From Halapricum desulfuricans (GTDB lineage Archaea > Halobacteriota > Halobacteria > Halobacteriales > Haloarculaceae), in NCBI RefSeq assembly GCF_017094525.1, contig NZ_CP064788.1, forward strand, positions 1,039,030-1,103,029: a stretch of 64,000 nucleotides of DNA, written 5' to 3'. A program made the translations under genes and the position numbers. A model generated the notes under the pieces. That model did not search any database. It saw only the letters and a program-made list of their open reading frames with translations, and was not told where the DNA came from. Below, piece by piece: positions 26,586-35,665 of the stretch. Within the stretch, counting starts at the first letter, position 1, and each line of letters begins with the position of its first letter.

Positions 26586-26646
26586 CCGAGCGTGCTGTCA
26601 CAGCCAACTGGCGAAGCTATTTGAATCCGCCAGCCGTACCGCGGGC

Positions 26647-27030
26647 ATGGACACTGTCTCACTGGGCGTCCCCCAGCCGATTCTCGACGCCTTGCCGGAG
26701 GAGGGCATCGACGCCGGATCGGACATGCAGCGGGTCGTCGCGTCCTGGCAAGAGCGGATCAACGAGGCCATCGAGACGGCCGAGTCGGATCGCGACGCCG
26801 CCGGCGCGGTCGCCGACGCCGTCGAAGTTCTCGAGGACCGCCACGAGCGCTACGACGAACACGTCGTCGAACTGCGCGCGTGGGGCCAGTCGCCCATCTA
26901 CGCTATCGCGTGGCGGAACCTCTACGCGGATCTGATCGCACAGCTGTACGACCACGACGACCTCGCAGACGAAATGAACCGCGAGCGCAACGCACGGATC
27001 GTCGAGGACGGGATCCGGTTCAGCGACTGA
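26647..27030 (+). CDS. Conserved haloarchaeal hypothetical protein
   Basis: 127 residues, mostly helical and acidic. The sequence shows SLGVPQPILDALPEEGIDAG, a long helix with VVASWQERINEAIETAESDR, and a C-terminal WRNLYADLIAQLYDHDDLAD. No transmembrane segment, Cys or catalytic motif. It lies 61 bases after the MoaD-like gene and 25 before the next small gene on the same strand, so a short operon is likely. Function unknown. Confidence 0.7.
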   Translation: MDTVSLGVPQPILDALPEEGIDAGSDMQRVVASWQERINEAIETAESDRDAAGAVADAVEVLEDRHERYDEHVVELRAWGQSPIYAIAWRNLYADLIAQLYDHDDLADEMNRERNARIVEDGIRFSD

Positions 27031-27055
27031 TGCGCTCCCGGACGCGCCCACAGTA

Positions 27056-27310
27056 ATGCGAGTCGAACGGTCCTTTCGCGGCATCTCGGCGCGGCTGGCG
27101 CGCCGCTACCTCTCGAAACTCGGCGGGTCGGTCGTCGACGAGACGACCGTCGAGGGGTCGGACTGGACGGCGACGCTCTCGACGGAGACGGTCGAGATCG
27201 GTCCCTCGATCGAGCTCACCGAAGTGACCGTCGTCGTCGAAGGCGACGAGGAGACCGTCCCGTCGCTCGTCGAGTCATTCGCGCAGAAAGCGATACGAGC
27301 GGGCGGATGA
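27056..27310 (+). CDS. Small conserved protein between MoaD and the tungsten oxidoreductase
   Basis: 84 residues: MRVERSFRGISARLARRYLS then two beta-rich stretches (WTATLSTETVEIGPSIELTE, VTVVVEGDEETVPSLVESFA). The length and fold pattern resemble the small MoaD-associated domain DUF1952, but I cannot confirm that. It is the last plus-strand gene of the group and is convergent with the AOR gene. A role in tungsten or molybdenum cofactor work is suggested only by context. Confidence 0.6.
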   Translation: MRVERSFRGISARLARRYLSKLGGSVVDETTVEGSDWTATLSTETVEIGPSIELTEVTVVVEGDEETVPSLVESFAQKAIRAGG

Positions 27311-27346
27311 GACGAGCGACGGACTGCAGACGTCCTGGGGCTACGG

Positions 27347-29269
27347 TCAGTCGTCGGCCGAAACACCGGCGGAGACGCCGGTCCCCGGACCGATGGTGAT
27401 GTCGAGTTCGTCAAGGCGCTCGTCAGGCACGACGCCGTCGACCCACTGACGTGCCTCGTAGTACTCGTCTTTGAGCTGGTCGAGTTCCGCGAGCTGGCCC
27501 TCCGCGGCACCCATGCCGGGGATGGCGTCCTCGCTTCCTTCGATGAACCGGTCCGGTAGCGAGTCGTCGTCGCCGTCGAAGCCCACGAGGTTGTTGTAGT
27601 AGCGTTCGAGCGTGTAGATGCGCTTGCCGGTCTCGATGAGGTCCTCCTCGCTCACGTCACGACCGGTCATCCCGTTGTACTGCAACACGTACTCCTCGAT
27701 GCCCTCCGCGAAGGCGTTGAACTTGCAGATGTCGAACGAATCGGAGATGGCATGCAGGTCCTGGAAGGTGACCTGCAGTTCGCCCTTGCCCTCGGGATCG
27801 GCGGGGTCGACGGCCTCCGGAATGCCGAGGATCTCGGCCGCGGGCGTGTACCCCCGGAGGTGACACGCGCCACGGTTCGAGGTGGCGTAGCCGATGGCCA
27901 TGCCCTTCATCGAACGCGGGTCGTAGGCGGGGATGGTCTGGTTTTTCACGTCCAGCCGGGAGTCCTCGGCGTCAAAGCGCTCGGCCGCGCCGGCCGCGCC
28001 CTCCGCCAGGGCGTCGGCGAGCTCGCCCTCGCGCTCGGCGATCTTGCGCAGCATCTCGTACATGGCGTCGTGATCGCCCCAGTCGATGCCGTCCTCGACC
28101 TGCCCCTTCTCGGTCATCTCCATGGCCATCGCGAGCATGTTGCCCGACTCGATGGCGTCGATGCCGTACTTGTTACAGCGGTCGATCAGGACCGCGGTCA
28201 CTTCGGCGTCGTCGTTCATCGAGTTCGACCCGAAGGTGAAAGCCGGCTCGTACTCCAGCGACTCCATCCGGACGTTCTGTGTCTCGCCGCCGAGTTCCGT
28301 CTCGACTTCGACTTCCTTCTTGCAGGCGACCGGACAGGAGTGACAGGTCGGCTCGTCGACGAGGATGTTCTCCCGGACCCACTCCCCGGAGGTGTTCTCG
28401 GCGTCGATGTTCGGCTCGCTCGGGTCGTCATCGCGTTCCGCGGACGTCGAAGTGTATCGCCCGTTGCGAGTGGGCAGGCCGTCCATCTCCTCGGTCAGAT
28501 TCGTCAGGACGTTCGTGCCGTACACCGACAGGCCGCCCTCGTTGGGGGCGGTCACGTCCGATTCCTGGATGACCTTCATGGCCTGTTGGTGGCCCTCCGC
28601 GAACGTCTCTTCGTCCGCCGGCTTCGGCATGTCGGTGCCCGACTTGACGACGACCGCTTTGAGGTTCTTCGAGCCCATGACCGCGCCCGTCCCGCCGCGG
28701 CCGGACGCGCGGTCGTCCTCGTTGATGATACAGCCGAACCGGACCTCGTTCTCGCCGCCGGGGCCGATCCCCATGAAGCTCAGGCTCTTGCCGTACTCGC
28801 CGTCGAGTTCGTCCTCGATAAGCTCGCGGGCCTCGTGAGTGGTCTTGCCCCACAGGTGCGAGGCGTCTCGCAGTTCGACCTCGCCGTCCTCGACGTAGGC
28901 GTAGACCGGTTCGTCGGCCTGTCCCTCGAACAGCAGCGCGTCGAAACCGGCCCACTTGAGTCGGGCGGCCGACCAGCCGCCGTGATGGGAGTCGGTCACC
29001 GTGTTAGTCAGCGGTGATTTGGTGACGACGGCCATCCGGCCGCTCATCGTCGCCTGTGTGCCCGTCAGCGGGCCGTTCATGAACGCCAGCAGGTTCTCGG
29101 GGCCGAGCGGGTCCACGTCCGGACCCTGCTCGAAGACGTACTTGACCCCGAGACCTCGTCCCCCGATGTACTTCTTGGCGTCCTCGTCGTCGATGCCCTC
29201 GTAGCCGATGTCACCGCTCCCGAGGTCGATCCGCGCGACCCGATCGCGGTAGCCGCCGAGTTCCGTCAT
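27347..29269 (-). CDS. aor: Tungsten aldehyde:ferredoxin oxidoreductase family protein
   Basis: 640 residues. It oxidises aldehydes to carboxylates with ferredoxin as acceptor, using a tungsten bis-pterin and a [4Fe-4S] cluster. Domain 1 has YIGGRGLGVKYVF and GPLTGTQATMSGRMAVVTKS. The pterin-binding region has GPGGENEVRFGCIINEDDRA, then SGRGGTGAVMGSKNLKAVVV. Cluster cysteines are CHSCPVAC plus the distal Cys in DSFDICKFNAF. The second pterin region is YDPRSMKGMAIGYATSNRGA with CHLRGYT. All key positions are kept. Context with TupABC and a MoaD-like protein supports tungsten. Substrate unknown. Confidence 0.92.
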   Translation of the reverse strand: MTELGGYRDRVARIDLGSGDIGYEGIDDEDAKKYIGGRGLGVKYVFEQGPDVDPLGPENLLAFMNGPLTGTQATMSGRMAVVTKSPLTNTVTDSHHGGWSAARLKWAGFDALLFEGQADEPVYAYVEDGEVELRDASHLWGKTTHEARELIEDELDGEYGKSLSFMGIGPGGENEVRFGCIINEDDRASGRGGTGAVMGSKNLKAVVVKSGTDMPKPADEETFAEGHQQAMKVIQESDVTAPNEGGLSVYGTNVLTNLTEEMDGLPTRNGRYTSTSAERDDDPSEPNIDAENTSGEWVRENILVDEPTCHSCPVACKKEVEVETELGGETQNVRMESLEYEPAFTFGSNSMNDDAEVTAVLIDRCNKYGIDAIESGNMLAMAMEMTEKGQVEDGIDWGDHDAMYEMLRKIAEREGELADALAEGAAGAAERFDAEDSRLDVKNQTIPAYDPRSMKGMAIGYATSNRGACHLRGYTPAAEILGIPEAVDPADPEGKGELQVTFQDLHAISDSFDICKFNAFAEGIEEYVLQYNGMTGRDVSEEDLIETGKRIYTLERYYNNLVGFDGDDDSLPDRFIEGSEDAIPGMGAAEGQLAELDQLKDEYYEARQWVDGVVPDERLDELDITIGPGTGVSAGVSADD

Positions 29270-29438
29270 CGTTATCCCTCATGATTATATACGGTCGCCA
29301 GCGAGTTATCTCTACGTCCGGCGATGTAATCGTCCTCGATTACGTCGCGCTGGTTCGCTCTGTCTTGTCGATCCCATCCGCAGCCACCGACGCCTGTGGA
29401 CGGTACGTTCTTGGGGACGGGCAGCGAACGTCTCGAAG

Positions 29439-29897
29439 ATGGCGTCACAGGAGTCCGAACCTGCCGTGACGGTCGCGGGGGACAGCGAGGTCGTGCTCGC
29501 GGACGCGCCGGCGACCCGCGAGCGGTTCCCGTGGCAGACCCGCGGGTTCACGATCAACTGCCACTCCGGGCGCGAGATCGAGGGGCGCTGGAGCGGAGTC
29601 CCGATCGCGCCGGTGGCCGAAGCCGCGCAATTCCCGCCCGAGACCACACATCTGCTGCTGACCGCGGACGACGGATATCGAGTCTGCATCGACGCCTGGT
29701 TCGGGCTCGATGGGTTCGTCGGGTTCGTCTGTGAGGAACTCACCGTCGAAGGTGGCGAGGCGTACGCCCTGCGTGAGACGCCGCGGTTTCTGGCCCCGGA
29801 GATCGACTCCTCGCGGACGATCCGGAACCTCTCGGCGATCGAGGCGATCGAACTGCAACCCGGCGAGGACGCTCGCGACTACGAGACCGGTCATTGA
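29439..29897 (+). CDS. Conserved haloarchaeal protein, molybdopterin-oxidoreductase-like
   Basis: 152 residues. The central part TRGFTINCHSGREIEGRWSG, VPIAPVAEAAQFPPETTHLL and DDGYRVCIDAWFGLDGFVGF recalls the molybdopterin-binding domain of the sulfite-oxidase family. The single Cys in INCHSG is a possible metal ligand, though the protein is much shorter than those enzymes. It lies between the AOR gene and TupC, on the opposite strand to both. I infer a link to W/Mo metabolism from context only. Confidence 0.55.
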   Translation: MASQESEPAVTVAGDSEVVLADAPATRERFPWQTRGFTINCHSGREIEGRWSGVPIAPVAEAAQFPPETTHLLLTADDGYRVCIDAWFGLDGFVGFVCEELTVEGGEAYALRETPRFLAPEIDSSRTIRNLSAIEAIELQPGEDARDYETGH

Positions 29898-29924
29898 TCG
29901 GTGTCGGAGGCTGGACCACGTCGG

Positions 29925-30782
29925 TCAGTAGACCAGCTCTCCTGCGATAAACTTCCGGGTGCGCGGATCCGATGGGTCCTCGAAGATCGTCTCCGTCGGG
30001 CCGACCTCGGTGATCGTCTCGCCGAGCAGGACCGCCACCCGGTCGGCGACGCGCTCGGCCTGATGCATGTCGTGGGTGGCCACGACGACGCCGATACCTC
30101 GGTTTCGCGCCTCGGCGATCGCCTCCTCGATGACGGCGGTGTTTCGCGGATCGAGGTCGGAGGTCGGTTCGTCGAGCAACAGCACGTCGGGGTCGTACGC
30201 CAGCGCGCGGGCGAAGGAGACGCGCTGGGCCTCGCCGCCCGAGAGCGACTCCGCCTGCTGGTCGGTCTTGTCCCGTAACTCGACGACGCCGAGCGCTTCG
30301 TGGACGGCCTCGGCGGTCCCGTTGAAGCCGAGTATCGACTGCACTTCAGCACGGACCCGTTCGGACCAGGACCGGCGGACTCGAAGTCCGTACTCGACGT
30401 TGCGGGCGACCGAGGCGTCGAACAGGGACGCCTCCTGAAAGACCATCCCGATGCGCCGGCGCAGCGAGAGCCGTTCGGACGTGCCGACGCGCCAGGCCTC
30501 GGTCCCGTCGAAGGTGACAGTCCCGGCGTCCGGCTCAAGCGCGAGCGCGAGCATCCGCAGCAGCGTCGACTTGCCGACGCCGGAGGGCCCGATGACAGCG
30601 ACGACCTCGCCACTGCCGATGGCGAGTGAGAGGTCGCGAAACACCGTTTCGTTCCCGTAGGACTGGGCGAGGTCTGTCGCCCAGAGCGTTGCCGTGCCCG
30701 TTTGCGGCTGTGAACGGTCGATCGCCCGGACCATCGTACCGTCTTCTCGCGTCTGTGAACGCTCGGGTTCCCGGAGCATCAT
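29925..30782 (-). CDS. tupC: Tungstate ABC transporter ATP-binding protein (TupC-like)
   Basis: 285 residues. Walker A is [15 protein letters not shown] (about residues 63-77), the Q-loop is [11 protein letters not shown], the signature is [20 protein letters not shown], Walker B is [14 protein letters not shown] and the H-loop follows in [17 protein letters not shown]. The first 40 residues are variable, so a later start is possible. The gene overlaps the permease by ATGA, as expected for one transporter. It powers oxyanion import; tungstate is chosen from the binding protein. Confidence 0.88.
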   Translation of the reverse strand: MMLREPERSQTREDGTMVRAIDRSQPQTGTATLWATDLAQSYGNETVFRDLSLAIGSGEVVAVIGPSGVGKSTLLRMLALALEPDAGTVTFDGTEAWRVGTSERLSLRRRIGMVFQEASLFDASVARNVEYGLRVRRSWSERVRAEVQSILGFNGTAEAVHEALGVVELRDKTDQQAESLSGGEAQRVSFARALAYDPDVLLLDEPTSDLDPRNTAVIEEAIAEARNRGIGVVVATHDMHQAERVADRVAVLLGETITEVGPTETIFEDPSDPRTRKFIAGELVY

Positions 30783-31498
30783 CGGACCCCCTGATCGCCG
30801 AGTCGGACGACGACGGCGTTGATCACCAGCACGAGCGCGAGCAGGATCGCCCCGAGTACCATCGCCGTCTCGTATTTCCCCTGCCGGGCCTCGAGCTGGA
30901 TGGCGGTCGTCAGCGTCCGGGTCTTGGAGATCCCGTCCGCGCCGGTGATGTTGCCGCCGACGATCAGCACGGACCCGACCTCGCTGATCGCGCGGCCGAA
31001 CCCGGCCAGGATCGCCGTCGCGATCCCGTAGCGCGCCTCCTTGAGAACGACCAGCGCCACGTCGAGACGCGTCCCGCCGAGGACGTGGGCGGCGTCGCGA
31101 ACGCGATCGTTCACGCCGGTGATAGCGGCGAGGCTGATCGCGGTGATCGGCGGCGTCGCGAGCACGAACTGCGAGATGATCATCGCTTCCTTGGTGAAGA
31201 TCAGCTCCAGCGATCCCAGCGGCCCCTGATTGGAGACGAGGAACAGCACGGCCAGCCCGACGACCACGCTGGGAAAGCCCATGCCGGTGTTGATCACCGA
31301 CTTCACGAACTGTCGGCCGGGGAACGCAGAAAACCCCATCACGATCGCAACCGGGACGCTGACCAGCGTGCTCAACGCGACGGCGGTGAGGCTCACGTAC
31401 AGCGAGACGTAGATGATGCTCCAGACGTAGCCGTCTCTGAACGGGAGATCGAAGACGGCCGCCAGCGGGTATCCGAGCAGTTCCAGTAACACGATCAC
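30779..31498 (-). CDS. tupB: Tungstate ABC transporter permease (TupB-like)
   Basis: 239 residues from a GTG at 31498 that overlaps the tupA TGA (GTGA). The longer frame to 31642 would overlap tupA heavily and is unlikely. About six membrane helices. The BPD-transporter EAA loop is visible as [20 protein letters not shown] with the Gly. [20 protein letters not shown] and the [16 protein letters not shown] end are typical of TupB/ModB permeases. Confidence 0.88.
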   Translation of the reverse strand: MIVLLELLGYPLAAVFDLPFRDGYVWSIIYVSLYVSLTAVALSTLVSVPVAIVMGFSAFPGRQFVKSVINTGMGFPSVVVGLAVLFLVSNQGPLGSLELIFTKEAMIISQFVLATPPITAISLAAITGVNDRVRDAAHVLGGTRLDVALVVLKEARYGIATAILAGFGRAISEVGSVLIVGGNITGADGISKTRTLTTAIQLEARQGKYETAMVLGAILLALVLVINAVVVRLGDQGVR

Positions 31499-32436
31499 TC
31501 CCCGGACGAGTCGCTGTTCCACCCCTCGGGAACGTACTGCTGGAAGTCCGGGTTCTCGGAGATCGCTTCGGGATAGAACAGCTGTTCGCCGTTTCGCTCG
31601 TGGTCCGCGATCGCGTCCTGGGCGTCGGGACTGGTTAGCCACCCGATGTAGGCCATCGCGAGGTCGTAGTTGGCGTTATCGTGGATCGCGGGATTGACCG
31701 CCATGACGCCGTAGGGATTGGCGAGGATCTCCGGCCCGTCCTTGATGGGGCCTTGCACCAGGATGACCAGGTCGGTATCCGCGCGCCGAGAGAGGAAGGT
31801 CCCGCGGTCCGAGAGGGTGTACGCGCCCTGCTGGTTGGCGACGTTCAGCGCCTCGCCCATCCCGGACCCGGTCTCCTGATACCAGTCCCCGCCGGGTTCG
31901 GTCCCGGCGGCCTCCCAGAGGTTCAGCTCCTTAGTGTGGGTGCCGGAGTTGTCCCCGCGCGAGACGAACGTCGCCCCGGTCTCGGCAATGGCGGTAAGCG
32001 CCTCGGTCGCCGAGCCCATCCCGTCGATCCCCGCCGGATCGCCCTCCGGGCCGACGATGACGAAGTCGTTGAACATGAGGTCCCGACGGTTGACGCCGTA
32101 CCCGTTGCGCATGAACTCGTCTTCGAGACCCCGTGCGTGGACCATCACCACGTCGGAGTCGCCGTTGCGGGCCGACTCGAGCGCGGCTCCCGTCCCCTGT
32201 GCGACCGGGTCGACCTCGACGCCGTACAGCTCCTCGAAGTCGGGGTGGATCGCATCGAGCAACCCCGTGTCGTAGGTGCTCGTTGTCGTCGTGAGCGTGA
32301 GCGTTTCCCCGACGACGTCCGGCCGGTCGTCGTCCGCCTCACCGTCGCCCCCCAGCTGTGCACACCCGGCCGTGAGCGCGACTGCCCCCGCACCGATCCC
32401 CGCGACGAACTCCCGTCGTTGTATCGCCATAGACAT
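31495..32436 (-). CDS. tupA: Tungstate-binding lipoprotein (TupA-like)
   Basis: 313 residues (ATG at 32436; a second ATG two codons on). The Tat signal with lipobox is [18 protein letters not shown] then LTAGC, so the protein is exported folded and lipid-anchored. The mature start [20 protein letters not shown] carries the TTTS motif characteristic of tungstate-specific TupA. Downstream are [36 protein letters not shown] and [20 protein letters not shown], oxyanion-binding positions in the family. First gene of the tupABC operon, divergent from the Tfx regulator. Confidence 0.92.
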   Translation of the reverse strand: MSMAIQRREFVAGIGAGAVALTAGCAQLGGDGEADDDRPDVVGETLTLTTTTSTYDTGLLDAIHPDFEELYGVEVDPVAQGTGAALESARNGDSDVVMVHARGLEDEFMRNGYGVNRRDLMFNDFVIVGPEGDPAGIDGMGSATEALTAIAETGATFVSRGDNSGTHTKELNLWEAAGTEPGGDWYQETGSGMGEALNVANQQGAYTLSDRGTFLSRRADTDLVILVQGPIKDGPEILANPYGVMAVNPAIHDNANYDLAMAYIGWLTSPDAQDAIADHERNGEQLFYPEAISENPDFQQYVPEGWNSDSSGE

Positions 32437-32438
32437 AA

Positions 32439-32467
32439 CGAAAACCCATTAATAAATATACTTTTCG
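32439..32467 (-). promoter_or_regulatory. Promoter of tupABC
   Basis: AT-rich block ATTAATAAATATA lies directly upstream of the tupA start on the minus strand and provides the only TATA-like sequence. It is flanked by CGAAAA (32439-32444) and TTTTCG (32462-32467) as an inverted pair. Confidence 0.5.
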
Positions 32468-32475
32468 GCAGATAA

Positions 32476-32495
32476 CGTGATCGGGATCGATTACG
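32476..32495. promoter_or_regulatory. Candidate operator between tupA and tfx
   Basis: CGTGATCG (32476-32483) and CGATTACG (32488-32495) form an inverted repeat with 4 bases between and a single mismatch. It is centred in the 131-bp divergent promoter, about 50 bases before tupA and 75 before the regulator. Probable site for the Tfx-type regulator, by position. Confidence 0.5.
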
Positions 32496-32567
32496 GTCGC
32501 GGGCATCGCGACAGTCGGCAGTCTTAAGCGCCGGTGACGAGTACAGTTGGACCCACACACGTAGTGC

Positions 32568-33020
32568 ATGGACCGAGAGACCGACCCCCTTGACGACACC
32601 GAGTACGAGGCCGACGAGCTGGTGGTGACGCGCCGACAGGCCGAGGTGCTCGCGCTGCGGGAACAGGGGCTGACACAGGCCGACATCGCCGACCGCTTCG
32701 GGACGTCCCGTGCCAACGTCGCCAACATCGAGGCGAGCGCGCGCGAGAACGCCGAGAAGGCACGCAACACTGTCGACTTTCTGGAGCGGTTGCGCCCGCT
32801 CGTGGAGCTTGAGATCGACGCACATACGTCGCTGTTCGACGTCCCGCCGATGGTGTACTCGGCCTGCGACGAGGCCGACATCAAGGTGAGCAGTTCCGCC
32901 GTCGATCTGGTCCAGACGGTCCGCTCGGAGGCCGGCGAGGCGATCAGCGGCAACGTCGTCACCGAGCCGATCCGGGTGCTCGTCACCGAGAGCGGCGACG
33001 TTCGCGTGGTCCGCGACTAG
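32568..33020 (+). CDS. tfx: Tfx family transcriptional regulator
   Basis: 150 residues. N-terminal HTH LVVTRRQAEVLALREQGLTQ, ADIADRFGTSRANVANIEAS (about residues 18-58). The C-terminal Tfx domain reads ENAEKARNTVDFLERLRPLV, AHTSLFDVPPMVYSACDEAD, VTEPIRVLVTESGDVRVV. Tfx was first described in a methanogen as binding the promoter of the molybdenum formylmethanofuran dehydrogenase operon. Here it is divergent from tupABC, so control of tungstate uptake is a reasonable inference. Its stop overlaps the convergent J-domain gene by 3 bases. Confidence 0.9.
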   Translation: MDRETDPLDDTEYEADELVVTRRQAEVLALREQGLTQADIADRFGTSRANVANIEASARENAEKARNTVDFLERLRPLVELEIDAHTSLFDVPPMVYSACDEADIKVSSSAVDLVQTVRSEAGEAISGNVVTEPIRVLVTESGDVRVVRD

Positions 33021-33607
33021 TCGGTCGCGTGCTGTCTGGCCGTCGTGTACGCCTCCCGGACGCGGCGGAACGCGGCCTCGTCGCCGCCCTGGTCGGGATG
33101 GACCTCCTTGACTTTCTGTCGGTAGGCGTCTCGAACGTCCGCGAGCGGCGCACCAGCAGGCAGTCCGAGCCGGGCAAACGCCTCGCTCGCCGGGTGAGAA
33201 TCACTCCCAGGAGACGGAGCACTCCCCGGCGTCTCGAAGGGCAGTCGCGGGCCGATCGCGACGCCCGGGAGTTCGTGTTCGACGAGCACCGGCGTGGTGT
33301 CCGTCCCGACGAGACGGAAGTAGACGCGCGCGTCGAAGGTGATCGCCACCGCGCGACCGGGGAGATAGAACGCGACCGACTGACCGGCGACGACGTGGTT
33401 CTCGACGTAGCGCTCGCCGATCCCGTCCAGATACGCCCGGATCTCCGAGCGACGGCGCGCTTCCGTGTCGCTGGACTGAGAGGGTCCCCGGGTGGGGAAC
33501 AGGCGAACGATCGCGACGAACAGCCCCGCGATGGCGACGCTACTGGCGACTCCAAGCACGAGACCGGTGACCAGCCACGAGGGTAGGGTCACGAGACCGT
33601 CTAGCAC
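33017..33607 (-). CDS. Membrane-anchored J-domain protein
   Basis: 196 residues if started at the GTG at 33607, which places the membrane helix (PSWLVTGLVLGVASSVAIAG) near the N-terminus; an ATG at 33658 would add 17 residues. The middle part (YVENHVVAGQSVAFYLPGRA, VAITFDARVYFRLVGTDTTP) is a beta-rich domain found with haloarchaeal J proteins. The C-terminal J domain has the HPD motif (VKEVHPDQGGDEAAFRRVRE). It would stimulate a DnaK-type chaperone at the membrane. Confidence 0.82.
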   Translation of the reverse strand: MLDGLVTLPSWLVTGLVLGVASSVAIAGLFVAIVRLFPTRGPSQSSDTEARRRSEIRAYLDGIGERYVENHVVAGQSVAFYLPGRAVAITFDARVYFRLVGTDTTPVLVEHELPGVAIGPRLPFETPGSAPSPGSDSHPASEAFARLGLPAGAPLADVRDAYRQKVKEVHPDQGGDEAAFRRVREAYTTARQHATD

Positions 33608-33718
33608 ACTTGAAGCGAGTAACGGATACCGCAAACAAGAACGGTTCGCTGGAGGCAAGCCGTGCTGGATTCCGGCCGACGGGCGCGATACCGTGGCCGT
33701 CGTTGCGGAGGTGCGAGC

Positions 33719-34474
33719 CTAGCCGATATACCGGAGGTCTTCCTCGGACGCCGCGGGACCGCCGCCCTCCATCTCCTGGATCTTCCGGACGACCTCTTCC
33801 ATCTCGTCGGCGCGCTCTTCCAGCGAGGCGAAATCGACCTCGAAGCCGATCACGTCCTGCAGGATCTCGAGCACTGCCTGGGCGCTCTTGGGATCGACGA
33901 GATAGCCGGAGGTCTCGCCCATCAGGCAGGCGGCCGGGAGGTCGCGGCGGCCGCTCAACCCGAGCAGCAGGCCCGAAACGCCGACGATCCCGCCGGCGGG
34001 CTCGTCCTCGCGGAACTCCACGCCGGCGCTCTCGAGTTCGTCGACCAACTCGTCGGTCGTCGCCGCCCCGAGCACGTCGTACTCCTCGATGAGTTCACCG
34101 GTCGGGACGCCGCCGAGAGCGAACACGCGCTGGACGCCCAGTCGGTCGGCGACATCCAGAAACGTGTCCGTCAGCCCGTAGTGACCCTCGTTGTCCTGTG
34201 CCTGGTGATCGCCGGTCAGCGTGATCAGGTCGGATCCGTCCTCGGTCTCGACGGCGTGAAACTCGGCGTGGGCCAGTTCGGCCGTGCCGTCCTCGACGGT
34301 CACCTGCGGCGGGAAGTGCGTCGAATAGACGCGCGCGACGAGCGTGCTGTCCAGCTCTTCGAGGACGTGCTCGGCGGCGAGTTTGCCGACGTGGCCGACG
34401 CCGGGCAACCCCTCGACGAGCACCGGATCGTCCAGTTCTGGCTCGGCGAGAATCTCGATCTCGAATGGGTCCAT
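33719..34474 (-). CDS. PAC2 family protein (proteasome-assembly-chaperone-like)
   Basis: 251 residues. The family features are VEGLPGVGHVGKLAAEHVLE at the N-terminus, ITLTGDHQAQDNEGHYGLTD, FALGGVPTGELIEEYDVLGA and LPAACLMGETSGYLVDPKSA. It is an archaeal member of the PAC2 group whose eukaryotic relatives help assemble the 20S proteasome; the archaeal role is not settled. It sits at the 3' end of the L44e-S27e-aIF2alpha-Nop10 cluster, 5 bases after Nop10, a conserved archaeal arrangement. Confidence 0.9.
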   Translation of the reverse strand: MDPFEIEILAEPELDDPVLVEGLPGVGHVGKLAAEHVLEELDSTLVARVYSTHFPPQVTVEDGTAELAHAEFHAVETEDGSDLITLTGDHQAQDNEGHYGLTDTFLDVADRLGVQRVFALGGVPTGELIEEYDVLGAATTDELVDELESAGVEFREDEPAGGIVGVSGLLLGLSGRRDLPAACLMGETSGYLVDPKSAQAVLEILQDVIGFEVDFASLEERADEMEEVVRKIQEMEGGGPAASEEDLRYIG

Positions 34475-34479
34475 ACCCG

Positions 34480-34662
34480 CTACTCGCGGCGTCGCTCCTT
34501 AAGTGCCCGTCGGTACGAACCGTACCGATCCTCGGGCGAGAACGGGGCCGGCGCGCTGTTGACGGCCTCGGATCCACAGTCGGGACAGCGTTCCGAGAGA
34601 GTGTAGACCGGGCGATCGTGGGCCTCGCGCCACGCCGAACACACGCGGATATCGGATTTCAT
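34480..34662 (-). CDS. nop10: H/ACA ribonucleoprotein subunit Nop10
   Basis: 60 residues. Archaeal Nop10 binds the Cbf5 pseudouridine synthase in the box H/ACA RNP. The pattern YTLSERCPDCGSEAVNSAPA PFSPEDRYGSYRR is diagnostic. One zinc-site half (CPDC) is intact; the first half shows only CSAW in place of a CxxC-type pair. It is flanked by aIF2alpha and PAC2, as in other archaea. Confidence 0.93.
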   Translation of the reverse strand: MKSDIRVCSAWREAHDRPVYTLSERCPDCGSEAVNSAPAPFSPEDRYGSYRRALKERRRE

Positions 34663-34683
34663 GCGTGAAAACAGCGAACGGAG

Positions 34684-35484
34684 TTACTCTTCGTCGGTGT
34701 TGCGCTCGCGGTGATACTGTGCCGTCCCACCGCGGCTTTCAATGACGTCGACGGCCCGGTCGGCACTGTCTTCCAGTTCCGACTCGGCGGTCTTGTAATC
34801 CGGCGCTTTGACCTTGATCCGGTACTCCGGCGATCCGACATAGGTCACCTCGAGTTCGACTTCCTCCGGCACTGCTCCGTTGCCCTCCGCGGCCTGCAGC
34901 GCCTCCTTGATCGCGTCGACGCCGTCGCTGTCGAACGCCTGCAGATCGACGTATCCGGTCACCTCGACGTAGGGCACCGAGACGTTTTCGCGGGCCGTTT
35001 CGACGATCGACTCGATCTCGCCGTCGTCGAGGTCGGTGTCCGCGAGCGCCTCGCTGCCACGGATGGCTGCCTCCTCGAAGCCGGCGTACATCGAGCCGAA
35101 CGCCGCGAGCAGTTCGTTCGCGACGGCGGCGTACTGCTCGTCGGAGATGTCCTCACCGAAGGACTGCTCCATCCAGTTGTCGGCCTTGCGCTCGTTTTTC
35201 CATTCCTGGATCTTGTCCTTGCGCTGGTGGTCGTTGACGTCCTTCAGCGAGAGGTCGATCTGCTGGGAGGACTCGTCGACATCGAGCACCTTCGCGACGA
35301 CGCGCTGGTCGGGGCTGACGTGATCGCGGACGTTCTTGATCCAGCCGCTCGCGACCTCGCTGACGTGGACGAGCCCGCGCTTGTCCTCGTACTCCAGCAG
35401 GTCGACGAAGACGCCGAAGTCCTCGATCTCGTCGATCCGACCCACGACGAGTTCGCCCGGTTCCGGCCACCCGCTGTACTTCAT
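34684..35484 (-). CDS. eif2a: Translation initiation factor aIF2 subunit alpha
   Basis: 266 residues. The S1/OB domain is at the N-terminus ([40 protein letters not shown]). The helical domain follows ([20 protein letters not shown]) and then the C-terminal alpha-beta domain ([40 protein letters not shown]). With the beta and gamma subunits it brings initiator tRNA to the ribosome. Two bases separate it from S27e. Confidence 0.96.
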   Translation of the reverse strand: MKYSGWPEPGELVVGRIDEIEDFGVFVDLLEYEDKRGLVHVSEVASGWIKNVRDHVSPDQRVVAKVLDVDESSQQIDLSLKDVNDHQRKDKIQEWKNERKADNWMEQSFGEDISDEQYAAVANELLAAFGSMYAGFEEAAIRGSEALADTDLDDGEIESIVETARENVSVPYVEVTGYVDLQAFDSDGVDAIKEALQAAEGNGAVPEEVELEVTYVGSPEYRIKVKAPDYKTAESELEDSADRAVDVIESRGGTAQYHRERNTDEE

Positions 35485-35486
35485 CG

Positions 35487-35660
35487 TTACCGGGCCTCGA
35501 CGGTCTCGACGACCTCGCCTTCGATCTCGGCCTTCCCGCCCGTGGGGACCGCGAGCGTGTGCCCGCAGACCGCACAGGAGACCTCGGTGGCGGCCTTGCC
35601 GAAGACGATCTGTTCGTTCTCACAGTCCGGACAGACGACGGTGTGGAAGTTCCCGGCCAT
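35487..35660 (-). CDS. rps27e: 30S ribosomal protein S27e (eS27)
   Basis: 57 residues from the ATG at 35660. Four-cysteine zinc finger: [20 protein letters not shown] then [15 protein letters not shown], as C-x2-C-x14-C-x2-C-type spacing. Length is normal for archaea. It lies between L44e (5-base gap) and aIF2alpha. Confidence 0.95.
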   Translation of the reverse strand: MAGNFHTVVCPDCENEQIVFGKAATEVSCAVCGHTLAVPTGGKAEIEGEVVETVEAR

Positions 35661-35665
35661 CGTGA

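Noticed and set aside
31498-31642. Upstream extension of the TupB-like permease
   Set aside because: Would overlap tupA by almost 150 bases; the GTG overlapping the tupA stop is the natural coupled start.
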